A DNA stretch of 64,000 nucleotides. Source: Caprella mutica. Taxonomy: Eukaryota > Arthropoda > Malacostraca > Amphipoda > Caprellidae. The translations under genes and the position numbers were made by a program. Below are positions 9,927 through 23,116 of the stretch, piece after piece. Where the stretch lies: NCBI GenBank assembly GCA_947561585.1, contig CANNZV010000864.1, positions 1 to 64,000 of the forward strand. Direction: 5' to 3'. The stretch's first letter is position 1. Each line of letters begins with the position of its first letter. The notes below the pieces were generated by a model. It saw only the letters and a program-made list of their open reading frames with translations, was not told the origin of the DNA and made no database searches.

Positions 9927-12900
9927 ATGAATTCTATTATTCATTGGAACTTGCAATCATACTATGCCCACTTCTCTGATCTGAAACTTTTGATCAGAGA
10001 CAACTCACCTGGTATTATATGCTTGCAGGAAACTTTAAAAAGAAAAAAGAACCTACCCACCATCCCAATATAACCTATTGACATCAAACGTAACTCGTGA
10101 TGATGCCCACGAGCGAGGATCTGCTATACTGATCCGTCAGAACATATTTTACCAGAAAATAGATCTCAATACTAACCTCCAAGCAGTCGCAGCAAGAGTT
10201 ATGATTGGAAAATTATACTCAATTTGTTCCATCTACATCCCTCACATCCCAACTGGAAATCTTAAACGTGATTTATGTAATTTAATGGATCAGCTCCCTC
10301 AACCATTCCTAATCCTAGGAGATATGAACGCAAGAAGTCCTATGTGGGGAGATGTGGGAAATAACAGCCCAAACCCACGAGGAACTATCTTTGAGGAGCT
10401 GCTCACTGAAAGACCTATATCCATCATTAACGATGGATCTCCAACTCATTACCACATACAAACGAACACAAGCACTGTAATTGACTTAAGTATCTGCTCA
10501 TCCGACTGTATCACAGATTTTACTTATTCAGTCTCTGAGAGCCTCAATGGAAGTGATCACTTTCCAATCACTATCACGATTGAAGAAGTCGACACAACTA
10601 TATGGGACAAACCAGATACTAAAGAAGCAAACTGGACAATGTTCGATGAACTTACATCTAATGTTGGAACCCTCGAGAATATTGAAGACATAGATGAGTT
10701 GATAGATGGAATCACAAATACATTGACCATTTCTGCTGATCAAGCAATTCCTAAAAAACCTTCATCATTCCCCCGCCCACCTGTACCATGGTATAACAGA
10801 AACCTCAAACAATTGAAGACTGCACGCAATAGAGCAGAACGTACACTGAGAAATAACTCTTCGATCGAAAATAGAATTGCCTATAAGCAAGCACGAGCTC
10901 GATTTCAATATCATACAAGATTAGCAAGATTCGAAAACTGGAAGAGCTTCCTTTCCACCATCAACCAACATACATCTCTACACAAAATTTGGAACAAAGT
11001 TCAAAAAATATCTGGAAAGTATAGAAAAACCCCTAACCCAGTCTTAGAAGATAATAATGGAAACCTAATAACTGATCCAAAGCCTGTAGCAGATGCATTA
11101 GCCTCAGCCTTTTCTAATTTATCTGCCGATCAATCTTATAGCAATAGATTCATTCGACACAAAACAATAAGAGAAAATGTACCAATCATATTCAACTCTT
11201 TCACCCGATATGACTATAATGATCCATTTACAAAGAAAGAATTCGATGATGCACTATCAACTACCTCAGAAACTTCCCCAGGACATGATAATCTGACTTA
11301 CTCTATGATAAAACATGCAAACAGTGAAATGAAACGTATTATACTAAAGAGTTTCAACAAAATTTACCAATGCAATAAGTTCCCTAGATTTTGGTCACTA
11401 GCTATAATAATCCCAATTCTAAAACCTCAGAAAACCCCTACAGACCCCGGCAATTATAGACCAATCTCGCTACCAGTTTGTTTGTGTAAACTGTTAGAAA
11501 AAATAGTAAATACAAGACTAGTTTGGTACCTAGAGAAACATAATTTAATAGATATACAGCAATGCGGCTTTCGACGGAACAGAAGCACAACAGACAACTT
11601 GATTGAAATTGATTCGGCCATATATTCTGCAAGGAAAAATAAAAACCACTTTATAGGAGTCTTCTTTGATTTGAAGAAGGCCTATGATACCGCGTGGAAA
11701 TATGGCATTATGGAGAAGTTATATAACTTTGGTCTTAGAGGGAATCTTCCAATGTTCATTCGAGGTTTTCTTAGCAATAGAAGAATAAAGGTTAGAATTG
11801 GAAAAGTATACTATAAGGAGGAATACATAAGTGAAGGTGTCCCACAGGGAAGCGTGTTGAGCTGCACACTGTTTGTTGTCGCAATCAATGGTATAAATAG
11901 AAATCTGCCCCAAACTGTGAAATCAACATTGTATGTAGATGATTTTGCCATCTATACAGAAGGGTCAAATACAAATATTATCGAGCGACAACTGCAGATA
12001 GCTATAAAGAAATTAGAAGAATGGAGCAACGAGAGTGGTTTCAGGTTCTCCCCCGAGAAGACATATGCTCTTCATGTGTGCAGAAAGCACCAGTGTCCGA
12101 AAACTGCCGCAAACCTTACTCTATATAACAATCCAATTACGAGTGTTGAAACCGTGAAATACCTCGGCATGTTAATTGATCAAAGCTATACATGGAAGAA
12201 ACATATATCCAATCTGAGGGCAAGATGCAGTAAAACCCTTGATCTCTTTAAACATTTGACTTCAAAGAGATGAGGTGCAGACCGCAAAGCACTTATACAA
12301 CTATATTTGATGCTGCTAAAACCAAAGCTGGATTATGGAAGTGAAGTGTACTCCTCAGCTTCAGCCAGTTACCAAAAAACAGTAAGTACTGTACAAAATC
12401 CAGCACTTCGCATAGCAACAGGAGCTTTCAAAACGTCACCTATCACGAGTCTGCATGCAGACACATGTGTACTGCCATACTCTTACTCCTTAGAAGCTAA
12501 ACAAATATCGTACTACCTCAGACTTGTAGTTAACGAAACTCACCCAAAACATGAGAGAATTGGAAATGACCGAATAATGTTCTCTAAATCATACATGGAA
12601 AGAATAAAGAGACTGGTTGATCTGTACTCAGTTCAACCTAATATGATTATGATAGAACGTCCACTATACATCCCTCCATGGATTAATTTCAACATGAACA
12701 TGTGTAACTACATGCATGACTTTAAAAAGAAAGATTACACAACAACTCAACTGAAATTTATATTCCTCCGTCATTTTCAAACTCACGAAGAGAGTTACTG
12801 CATCTTCACTGATGGATCTCTGACAAATAATGGAGTTGGCTGTGCCTTTGTAACTCAAAATGATGAAACTGTAAACACGCGCCTGCCAAATGATGCCTCT

Positions 12901-13611
12901 ATATTTACTGCTGAATTGATAGCAGTATTGCGAGCTATCTCGCATGCAAATTTACACTCCCCTTCTGAATCAATAACTATATTTTCTGACTCTAGAAGCG
13001 CTATTTCAGCGACCATGAAATATAATAATTTACACCCGATTGTTCAAGAGATAGTAAAAACTGTACATGCGAGTACGAAATCCTTTCACTTCTGCTGGGT
13101 CCCGTCCCATATAGATATCCCCTTAAATGAGAAAGCCGATGAAACAGCAAGAAGTGCTATTACCTTGGACAATATACTCGATATGAAGCTACCTCGGAGT
13201 GATATAAAGAGCAGAATAAAGAAGAGAAATAAAGAGAGGTGGAGTTTTGAATGGAACTCACTCACTGTTCAGACAAATAAACTGAGAAATATTAAAGAGT
13301 ACCCCACACCTTATCTACATGTATACTTTGACGACAGATTTTGGGAACGAACTCTGTGCAGATTGCGAATTGGTCATACCCACCTAACACACCAGTACCT
13401 CATGAATGAGGAGGAAAGACCACTATGCGACAATTGCTTCGTCTACCTGACTGTGTATCATATCATAATGGAATGCCCTGACTATATGGATAAAAGAAGA
13501 ACAGCTGGTCTGACAGACAAACCTTTTTCAACTGTTATGAACGACATGAGCTATCTTGGTGGCCCGTTGAACATTTTCCTTAGAAATATTGGAATCCTTG
13601 GAAAAATTTGA
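9927..13611 (+). pseudogene. LINE ORF2: endonuclease, reverse transcriptase, RNase H (one frameshift, one nonsense)
   Basis: ATG at 9927 begins the AP endonuclease (IIHWNLQS, ICLQET). A one-base indel in the A-rich run around 10031-10050 shifts the frame, and it continues from before 10078 with LGDMNARSPMWGD and SDHFPI. The reverse transcriptase shows NYRPISL, QQCGFRRNRST, FFDLKKAYDTAW, EGVPQGSVLS and the catalytic YVDD. TGA at 12271-12273 (KR*GADRK, probably a former TGG) interrupts the frame, which resumes in phase. RNase H follows with its acidic residues intact: IFTDGSL, TAELIAV, IFSDSRSAI and WVPSHIDIPLNEKADE. A C-terminal Cys/His motif (LCDNC, then YHIIMEC) ends the protein at 13611. 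All catalytic residues survive; only the two lesions disable it. Confidence 0.92.
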
Positions 13612-13749
13612 TAGAAATCTGAAAAAATTAAAACAATCCTAAAGACATAGCTTAGATATAGATAAACCTTCACCTTCCGCCAACACTTCACTCTTGAAAA
13701 GACTCTGTTTCTGCTAGGGTGGTAAAACCCCATATATAATAATAATAAT

Positions 13750-13764
13750 AATTAACAAAGGATC
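13750..13764. repeat. LINE target-site duplication, right copy
   Basis: Exact second copy of AATTAACAAAGGATC, directly after the TAA tail. Confidence 0.9.
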
Positions 13765-16700
13765 TTTGTGTAGTTTTCGTTTTGATTTTCACTGATACCA
13801 GTAGAAAATTTTATTTTGCTGTTGCCATTTCCCTATATATTATATATTTTTATTTTTATTTTTGTTTCGGTTCATTATTAGCTGTACAAAACAGACATTA
13901 CTAAATTTCTTCAGCTATTTGTTATTTTCAATATATTTTTTGTGGTCTTATTTTATTTCCATTCCTCTATAGAATAATTATTTTGATACCAATAAATCAA
14001 TATCACAGTCCTGTCAATTAGAAGTTCTAACTGCATTCCCAATAATAAATTAACTGAAAGTAAGCATACAATTTTTAATAGATTTAGGGTTTTAGTAGGT
14101 ATAAAATTAGATAATTCAGGATGCAGTTTTGAAATGGGTCCGACCGTCCGTCATTATTTCTAATCGATGAGCTATTATATAACTGCCCCATTTTTATTTA
14201 GTAACAGCTCGTTAACAATATGAAATGAGTTTGTTAAATCTGGGGGTGCCAGAAGCCGTTCAATTATCAACAATTTTCATTGCATCATTTTTTTTAATTT
14301 CCGCTTTTTAGTGTGTAATTCCCTAGTTGGAAACTCGCTTGCAACGTCATCACGGCAACACAGTTTAAACCGATATCTGTGCACGTAGGCTTGTCTTAAC
14401 TATAGTATTCTATGAACTGTGGTCTGCACTCTGCAGTGTCACAGACTTTCAACCAATCACGTTCAAGACGTCACGCCAATAATTTTTCCCGCCACTAACG
14501 TCACACCTCACAATCTTATCTGCAACTTTATTGGTTGGTTCAATTTGTGATTTTTTATATTTGCAATTGATATACCAAATCAAAACTTAATATAGACGAT
14601 AACATTGATATACTATTGTCGATTAGTATTGTATCAGTGGTTGTGAGACTTTCATCTGACTTGTTTATTCTTTTCTTCTTAATTTTCGAGCTTTATAGTA
14701 GTGTTTTATTGAAAATAATTCTTAAAATGAGTAAAGCTAATCTCAAAACATATACATAAAAACAACACGTAAAAAAATGTTTTTAAATTTAACTTAAATT
14801 TTCCGATTTTTAAATTTTGATTTAGCTCTTTTTTTGAGCCAGTTTAGCTTTTTTCTGTAAATTTCATTTGGCAACTCTGCCCAAATTGGTGGTCCGATTA
14901 AACAGAAAATTTCTCAAAAATTTGACTGTACAAGGTAATATTGATATAGGACGATAATTTTTCAATTCTTCATTATCGCTTTTTAAAGATTGGAACAACA
15001 CGAGCAACATTTAAGGATTTCGAGAATGTACCCGACTCAACGGAAATATTAATTAATCTGACAAAAACAGGTGAAAATCCTTTTCGACACATGGTTAGGA
15101 ATGACATTAATATTACAACGCTTAATTTTTAGTTATTGAATAATAAGGTCAATATCAGTAAAACTAACAGGGGTGAAAAGAAATGAATTGAAAAAACTAC
15201 CCTCAAGATATATAAAACTACCCTCAAGATAACTACCCTCAACCATTAAGATCAGGAATCTTTGATGAAAATAATTCCGCTCAGCCTTTCGAATAGAGGC
15301 AGTTACGTAGTTATACTATCTAATGTAAGAAATTCGTGAGACTTATCCCCGCCGGTAGAGGAAATAAAGACTTTTGCGTCTTCTAACCTGAATTTTTAAT
15401 TATTCTCTCATTAATCCACGGTTTACACAGAGAACGAGTGGAAATGGTCTTACATTTAACTTAACAACAAGCATGAAAATATTCAAATACATTATCAGCA
15501 AATATTTCAAACATCAATTCCACTTTATCTGCATGGAATATTTCCTCAAAGTCTAAGTTAATTAACTAATAACAAAATTTCCCAACAGTGTACATAAGTT
15601 TAATAGTTTATGATCTTTTAAAGTTAAATTGTGCAACTGCAGTAAAAAATCATTCTTAGTAGTGCAAAATTTTAGACTGTGCTATTATATAGAGTAGGAT
15701 ATTGAATACTGAGAATAGGTCAGAATTTATACGAGCTTTTGATTTTTCAATTTAATAGTTACGTGTGCAGCTTTATCTGAAATGAAACAAATCATTCTGT
15801 TTCTTTATTTGAAAAAAATACTTTTTCTCAAATAATCATTTTCATCGTATAATTCAACTTAAAGTATCCACTTTGGAAACCTATGGCGTACCATGTTTCA
15901 TAATGTGACCTATTTCGTAAATGTATTAACGATAAATATGTATTAATTTCCTATGTTAGTTTTAGTGATTATTTCAAATTAAGAAGTTTTCAAACGATTC
16001 CTAATCCATACTATCGAACATAGCTGGATTAGAGTCATAAACGTAGAAAGAGGATTGGTAAGGATGGGCGGTGACAAAATATTTGGCTGACTATAATGAA
16101 TCCAAATTATTTTAGTTCATGCCAAATATATAATTAAATACATAAATGCTAAATATACACGGGTTATAATCTGGAAGAGATAAATTTATGAATAATTATT
16201 CAGCATCTTATAATCGTTTGGTCGCTGGTTATTTCACCCTATATTACATTTATTGTATTCAATGTATTAAATAATTTTATTCATTTCTTTAGGGTTCAGC
16301 ATTTCCATTATTAAATATGAAAAATCTATACAGTTCATATCATACCGACCCGCATTATTGCGCAAACGAATATGTGATAATGGTAGGAGCAGCTCTGCAT
16401 AAGAGAGATCTCCAAAATCAATTGGAGATAAAAATTCAAATTATAAAGTTAAACTCAAGTCAGAATTATTTATTTTACAATAGTGGACAAAATATAAGGA
16501 TAGGCTAAAACAAGTTATCTAAATCTTTAATTACATAAAAAGTACAAAACAAGCATTATTGAATTTTTGCATGTATTTTCATATAGAGCACATAGGTTAT
16601 TCGTGTGAAATTCCATATCATTTTGACAAATATTCTAGCAAAATTTCCATATTTCACTTCAAACAATAAATTTTGCTCTGGTCAAAAGTTAAGGGTAGCC

Positions 16701-16849
16701 ATCATAAACTTTGAAATATTCGAAGATATTGACAATTAACTTAATACTTTGTGAATAATTCTTCGCTACATTACTTCAATAAATCTTCTACCACAAAATT
16801 CTACTAATTTTGTTCAATATGAAGGAGTTATTCATCTTCCATTCATCCT
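13765..16849. other. Non-coding stretch with a GC-richer, CCAAT/CRE-like block
   Basis: No exon recognised. Short repeats of AACTACCCTCAAG occur near 15200-15240. The only compositionally distinct part is 14335-14560, listed separately. Confidence 0.4.
14335..14560. promoter_or_regulatory. Candidate promoter-like block
   Basis: Less AT-rich than its surroundings and dense in proximal-promoter words: AACCAATCA near 14453, GCCAAT near 14475, TATTGGTTGG near 14530 (inverse CCAAT), and several ACGTCAC/ACGTCA words (CRE-like) between 14345 and 14505. No adjoining coding exon is recognised on either strand, so orientation and target are unknown. Words this short also arise by chance. Confidence 0.25.
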
Positions 16850-18290
16850 CAAGAAATGTCCACAATTTTTTCACATTTGTAGAGCTTCTTCACTGAGTAC
16901 AGACTCCAATTGTCGTTTCCAGAGGTTTCTTTTATCATATGAAGTTCCAAAAAAATTGTTCAACATATTGTGGCTCAGCGGTGACAGGACAATAACCCCC
17001 CGTGCAAAAAAAACCCCGCGGTCAAAAACCCCCCGTGCAATATACTCCCCGGACAAAAAACCCCCGTGCAATAAACCTCCCAAGCAAAAAAACCCCGGTG
17101 CAAAAAACCCCCGGTCGATATAAATAGCCTAATTCAATTTTATTAATTTTCATTAATTTTTTATTAATAAAATTACTATATGTTATAAATATAAAGAGAT
17201 ATAGTGCACCTAAGGTTAGGTTACCTGTCAGATTGGGGGGCTTCCCAACCCCCCCCCCCCCCGCCCTGGTTTCATAGTGACAAAATGTATACTGTACTTA
17301 TTTTTACTATAAATTAGGTGATTGGGTATCCCTTATTTTGCAAATTACAGTGTCTTATTTTCGAAGAAAATGTAATAATTATTGGTTAGCATTAAATAAT
17401 GTTTAATATATTAATAAAAATGAATTATGCTATTTATAAAGCCCGGTTTTTTTTTTGCTCCGGGGTTTATTTGCTTGGGGTTTTTTGTCCGGGTGTTTAT
17501 TGCACGGGGGTTTTGTCCGGGTGGTATTTTGCACGGGGGTTTTTGACCGCGGGTTTTTTTTTTTGCACGGGGGTTATTGTCCTGTAATCGTGGCTCAGCA
17601 TAAGTAGTATGCACCTGTTGATTAAAAACCGAAGAACGGTAGTAGACTTCTAACAACATTGCTGAGAGAAGATCATGCAAATCTTCAAAGTAGCTTGCGA
17701 GATATTTTCAACACTTCTAGTCAAATTTTCGTGAGATAGATTTCATGTCTGGTGGTACTGTGTCCCAATCTACTTTTTCACTTCGACTTCAACAAGTTGG
17801 TATGCAATCATTATTTGTCCATGCATCGTCGATTGAAAGCTTAGATTCGAAGATTCAATCTATAAAAAGAAACGGAAAGTGTTACTTGTGTTTAGTCATG
17901 GGCATGTCATTTGGTCGATGGATCAGAGGTCAAAAGTACACTCTAGTGATGATTGAAAGAAAATTAGAAATCTTTGGTTCTTATTGGAAAGTACGAACTA
18001 AACGGAAAGTATGGGAAATGTTAACTCTGAACTGCGTCAAGAAGACGGTTAGGTTTGTGGTAGGTAGTGTGATGGCTTGGGGGATCATTTTTCTGCTGGA
18101 CCTGGTCTCAATGTTCGTTTGCACGGAGAAGTTAATGTAGAAGTATAAAACAGCTCTTTCGTCAACATAAGCTCATTCTATTCGTTCTAATATTGCCTTT
18201 CTCCTCTTTTTGTGTGCATTTTAGAGAAAAAAATGGATGAAAATATCGAATACATATTTTATTTTCAACGTGGGAGTATTCTTTCATCGT
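16850..18290 (+). pseudogene. Tc1-type transposase relic, interrupted by a foldback element
   Basis: The left part (to 16979) and right part (from 17590) read as one degraded Tc1-like transposase once the inserted element and one copy of its target duplication are set aside. The helix-turn-helix region (EVPKKIVQHIVAQHK) runs across the junction. The right part continues with GGTVSQSTFSLRLQQVGMQS, then KLEIFGSYWKVRTKRKVWE, LTLNCVKKTVRF and GSVMAWGI, which is the segment before the second catalytic Asp. Stops and frameshifts are frequent. The longest surviving frame is 17745-18140. Terminal repeats were not found. Confidence 0.8.
16980..17589. mobile_element. Foldback element FB-A (610 bp) with tandem-unit arms
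   Basis: The left arm (16980-17115) is built of 15-16 bp units such as GGACAAAAAACCCCC and GTGCAAAAAAAACCCC. The right arm (about 17440-17589) is the inverse (TTGCACGGGGG, TTTTGTCCGGG). The outer ends are GGTGACAGGACAATAACC and, inverted, GATTACAGGACAATAACC. The flanks carry the direct repeat GTGGCTCAGC (16970-16979 and 17590-17599). The middle contains a run of about 15 C near 17250. No coding capacity; open frames across the arms merely reflect the repeats. Confidence 0.85.
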
Positions 18291-18330
18291 TGAATGTTTA
18301 TCGGGGGGTTTTCTTCCTTGGGGGGTTTTT

Positions 18331-18510
18331 GTGATGAAGTACTTTCAGAGAAAAGAGTCACTGTGATGATGTACTTTCAGAGGAAAGAGTCACTGTGATG
18401 AAGTACTTTCAGAGGAAAGAGTCACTGTGATGATGTACTATCAGAGAAAAGAGTCACTGTGATGAAGTACTTTCAGAGGAAAGAGTCACTGTGATGATGT
18501 ACTATCAGAA
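18331..18510 (-). repeat. 32-bp satellite, small array (inverse orientation)
   Basis: About five and a half tandem copies of a 32-bp unit containing AAAGAGTCACTGTGATGA, alternating GATGAAGTAC and GATGATGTAC. This is the reverse complement of the arrays at 25829 and 56765. It directly follows a G-rich stretch (18301-18330) resembling FB-A arm units. Confidence 0.9.
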
Positions 18511-19205
18511 AAAAATACTAAACAACCATTATACATGTACTTAATCTAAATATTCTGATTATTCCAAGAGAACTAAAAACTTAAAATAGTTTTGTAATGG
18601 AGATTCTTTTGATTAGATCTCCAGTGAAGATTAGACAACAAAGCCTGACAATACTGAAGATTTTCCGAAAGACTCAAAATTATTGGTAATTAATTAATTT
18701 ATTTCTCTCTAATTTACCTGATCAAATGAATGATTATTTCATCTAATAACATACAAAATTATGTTTCTAACTCTCAACTAAAGATTCTTAGCTCAGTAAA
18801 TTGAAGTGATGGGAATACTATTTTTTGTGAAGAAAGGGAATCAACTCTTAATCATTCTATTTATTTTCGGTTAGATTTCTTACAAAATAATTTGTATCAT
18901 TTTCGATCTTCAATTTTTCAATCATCTAGATTGTCTCTGCTAACAGAAATAAACGAGAACTAACAAATTTCACACTTTTATTTTGTTGTTATATAAACTC
19001 TATATTGCATTCAATAATTGATTCGATATATACAGATTGATTCAATAATCATTTATATGCAATGCAAATTTGCTTCATTTCTAAAATTTTCAACCAAATA
19101 ATGTGCATAGAAGAACGGGGTAAAATATAAAATAAAGCACAAAATGAGGATTTCACTTTCCAAAACAAAGTTGATTATTCTATCAACAAAAATCTCTGTA
19201 TTTTG

Positions 19206-20921
19206 GGTGTCCGGAAAACTGCCGAAGCGGAAAACTGCCAAGCGGAAAACTGCCAGACGGAAAACTGCTTGTCACTTATTGGCAATATATGTACATTTTT
19301 TGACTTTCTGAAATATTCTTCAGTTATAAACACATTTTAATATAGAAAAAACAGCGTTTATCCTTCTTTAAGAGGTTAAGAGGACATTCATTTTTACAGT
19401 AATAACTACATAGATATTGGAATACTTAAATGATATTTAAAGAAAAATAATATTTCAACAAATCTACTTTATTAGACACTCAGTAAACCAAACTTCAGTA
19501 CACGTGAAGATTTTATAACTGCTATTTTTAATTATTTTCAAAGTTACATAAATTTTAAAAACACGTTCAGTTACGTTTAAAGTCTCTTGTTTTTAATTTC
19601 CTATTGACGTCAGCAATACAGCCATTGGTTCTGTAGCAAACGTTAAACCCTGTGTACTGATTTGTGATTACTAGATAATTAGATATTTTCACAATAATAT
19701 AATTTTAGATTATACAATAAATTAAGTGAATGTTAAATCAACTTATATGTATGTTAAATAGTTATTACATTTCCATTTTTATTCTCCATGTAATTAATAC
19801 AACCCATTCATTTTAATAATTTTCATTTTTACATAAAAAGTATTATTAATTAATATGCAATCAATTCGATCGAGTGAAATTGTCAGAGAATTAGGTAAGT
19901 AATAGCAGCTCAATAATCAATGATGTTCGGTTGCAAATTCTAAATATTTCACAAACCTCGATGAAACTTGTTTTATTGTGGGTACAAGTGAATATTAAGC
20001 TTCCCTACAAACAATTCCATGTGTATACCATGTGGCACTTACACATTTAAATCATGTGTATACGATGCATATTTTTGGAATTGTATACCATATATATTTA
20101 TTACATGTTGTTTTACGTGGTAATATGGTAAATTATATGTGGTTACCATATGTTATAAGTATGGTATTTAACATGTTGCTATGAATGTGGTAATTAACAC
20201 TTGGTAAACACCTGTTATAAGTATGGTAATTTACATGTGGATATGATGTGGTGTACACAATCTCTACTTGATATGTTATTTTATGATATGGTTTTAAAAT
20301 GGCATAACTACATGTTAATTATGTGTTTTTATGATGGTTAGATTGGTTCAATGTGGATAACACCTATTCATACTCCATTGCCACATTAAAACCATTAAAC
20401 CTCATGATAAATATGTATATGCAATAGGGAATTGTTTGAAGGGTTGAAGACTTGTTCAAATCTCAAATAATAAACACAAAACGAAATAATTAGACACTAA
20501 ACCCGTTATGAACTCATAATGTAAAGACGCGTTGTGTAAACAATGAAATTGTACTCTGTCCCTAATACAATTATTCCTTTGTTTCTTCTCTTAGTATTTT
20601 CCAAGAAAGGTTATATTTTCTATTTCTATATTGTAATTGATTAATTTCTGAAATGGTTATCTAATTATGCATTTTATATATTTTTCTTATCAATTTGTTT
20701 AGATTTAACTATTATTTTTATTTTGTAAAAATAATTATCCCTTTAACTCGTTAACGAAAGGCAAATGGCTTTTTTATAAATTAAATGTCATTATTGACTA
20801 AACTGATTAAATTGCCAATAAGTGACCAGCAGTTTTCCGCCTGGCAGTTTTCCACCTGGCAGTTTTCCGCTTCGGCAGTTTCCCGCCCGGCAGTTTTCCG
20901 CCTGGCAGTTTTCCGTGTACC
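19206..20921. mobile_element. Foldback element FB-C (1716 bp) nested in the large inverted repeat
   Basis: The left arm begins GGTGTCCGGAAAACTGCC and continues with 15-16 bp units (GCGGAAAACTGCCAA and variants) to about 19270. The right arm (about 20825-20921) is the inverse (GCAGTTTTCCGCCTG units), ending CGTGTACC. Both arms run inward into the shared ATTGGCAAT segment. The 8-bp direct repeat GTATTTTG flanks it at 19198-19205 and 20922-20929. The uninterrupted partner arm near 24350-24375 retains the empty target (inverse CTGTATTTCGACC). A separate MITE (20003-20442) lies inside. Confidence 0.85.
20003..20442. mobile_element. MITE copy 1 (about 440 bp), nested in FB-C
   Basis: Ends CCCTACAAACAATTCC and, inverted, CCCTTCAAACAATTCC. 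The interior is rich in words like CATGTGGT and TATGGTAA. A second copy in reverse orientation lies at 50125-50600. No coding capacity; target duplication not clear. Confidence 0.65.
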
Positions 20922-22588
20922 GTATTTTGAACTCTTTGGATTGAGAAATTTCGATTGTTTGATATTCACGTCTTCAAATTGGTTCAATATCAAGCAGTAT
21001 CTTGAGAATCCAAATTTTCATGCGTAGTGAATTAAGAGTAGAAGCGAGCTGCATTGATTTCTGAAGGAGATCGAGTGCTTTAATATGTAATTTCAATCAT
21101 GAATAATAATTGTAATCTATCCAGCTTTGCTTAAATTGATTGCAGATGGATCTCCCTATATTGAACGTAGAAGTCCGTTGTTCGAATATAAGTCAAAAGC
21201 TTTCAATTATAAATTAGTCTGTCCAAATAAATATGCATTTCAAAGAATAAATTTGAGATCAAATTAGCTAAAAGATAATATTGAATTCACTTAATTATAA
21301 TTATTAAATAAAACGAAGAATTATCTTCGTTGGGATGAAGACAAGGGGGATGATTCTACCTGAATACGAAAAGGGACAACAATTTATCTAATATAAATCT
21401 GTTCCTGACACCACCAGTAATTTGGTGTGTCTGTTAGTTAGGCAAAGGTACACCCATCCATCAATCTTTATTAGTATTTCAAGGTAAATATATTAGTACA
21501 AGACGAATAGAGCTGACTCATAATGAACTGCTACTAATATAAGGTGAGTTAAATCAGTAGGTTAGTTAATTATCAAAAGATATTTGTCATTATATTTTCG
21601 TTCGATTATACATATATGCGAGTACTGATCCTTCCCCGATAATTATTTTATTAGATTATTGTAGTTACGTCGTTCCATAATTTTAACTGTCCAGCATATA
21701 TGTATCCAATTCAAACAAATGCTCTGATTTGGCATAAATTCTACACTTATACTTGAACCCTCTCTGAATTGGCTTGTCTTTCAATATTGTTTTATTATAT
21801 CCTAAACTTTCAACGTACCAAGTATGCTTACGAAAGTTATGTGTTTACAAATGTAGCCATTTCAGCATTTTGAATAGCAACATTGATATGATCAATCGAG
21901 GTCTGGAACATCCATGCTCTATCAAATTTAGTATCTTGTTTATTTGTCTATAAAATATATAAATTCTACTTAGAATACGAAACATTTGAAAAAGAATCAG
22001 AAAATACAATAATGAGTTATTATAATTAACACAAAATAGAATCAAAAATATTATTTATGATTATATAAAAGGGTTTGTGAATTACAAATAATAAAAATAG
22101 AAATTACTAGCTACCTGAAAGCTTTGAAACCCGATGGGTGGGATCTCATCTAAATATCAAATTTAGCTATTTTTGAAGGTAATAGAATTGAACACTGTTT
22201 CTATAGTTTAGCACAGTAATTATGTACAAATAACTAGTAGAATTCTTGTTGCTAGCTGAGGCCTTTGAGATCAGTTGACCACTCCCAAGTTGTAACCGGT
22301 TGATTGATTCAATATATATGGATTGTATATTTTCTTCACTTTCGATGAAGAGCTTAGATTCCTAGACTAGGGGAATACCGGGAGCATTTGGACATAGGGA
22401 TAATTTGGACAACTCGTTTAAACATATATATAATTGTTGGAACTAGTGCTTATTGCAACTGAATGTGTGCGACGTGTTACCCGTCAGCTATTTAAAAGAT
22501 CCAGTGTGGAGATGTAGTATTTCGCCTATGAGTTGTAATTTACTGTTTTCTTCAATATTGATGTAATTTTTCGTGATTCGATTAGATC

Positions 22589-22873
22589 GTGTGTGGACTA
22601 TATGAATACGAAACTGATTCTCATTCTCAATGTATGAATTATATTGATATTTTATGTTATCTTTGGTGTGTCAAAGAAATAATACGAGTGAAATTAACAT
22701 ATGGTGATGTGTTCAATTTTGAAGTGTCATTTGGTATGAATCGGACACTTCTGTTGAGGTTGATTCGAACGGTGTCCGAACCTTCCCTCTGTATCCGATT
22801 TAGTACACCATTAAAATTTATTGAAGTAATTCTTATTAAAAAGGATAATCAGAACTTGAAGTTAATTACTTAA
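22589..22873 (+). other. Short open frame without recognisable product
   Basis: A 94-codon open frame in the spacer of the large inverted-repeat element. No motif, signal peptide or splice context supports it, so it is probably chance. Listed because it is the longest frame in the spacer. Confidence 0.1.
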
Positions 22874-23116
22874 ATTGAAATAGCATTTGTTTATACAATC
22901 AGTTTCAAATTTCAATATATTAGCGTCTTTATTTTACAAATTGACGATCGTAAACATGACTTTTATTTATAAAAGGAAAACTTATAGGGACGGTAAAAAA
23001 GAAGGTATTTGTTAAACATTCGATGAATTGCAAAAATGTTTATCTGTCAGAAAAGCTGCTGGAATTGGAGGTGTAGCAAGATCTACACAATTATGGACAT
23101 TGTACACTTTTTAATG

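Larger units (their letters stand above)
7790..13749 (+). mobile_element. Near-complete I-clade non-LTR retrotransposon (about 5.96 kb)
   Basis: A full-length LINE: GC-richer 5' UTR (7790-8048), ORF1 with three CCHC knuckles, ORF2 with apurinic endonuclease, reverse transcriptase and RNase H, a short 3' UTR and a (TAA)n tail at about 13736-13750. Exact 15-bp target-site duplications flank it. RNase H in ORF2 together with a TAA-repeat tail is characteristic of the I clade. It carries one nonsense codon in ORF1 and one frameshift and one nonsense codon in ORF2, so this copy cannot move by itself, but few lesions and intact duplications imply a recent insertion. It lies about 0.7 kb downstream of the P-like gene on the same strand. 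Confidence 0.93.

Noticed and set aside
17240..17270. Biological meaning of the C run inside FB-A
   Set aside because: A single homopolymer of uncertain length that may be partly a sequencing artefact.
16871..17680. Open frames with Gly/Val-rich or Lys/Pro-rich repeats
   Set aside because: They are translations of the FB-A arm units in both orientations, not proteins.
20781..21027. Opposed open frames with ENCQAENCQ or FSTWQFSAW repeats
   Set aside because: They are translations of the FB-C right arm.
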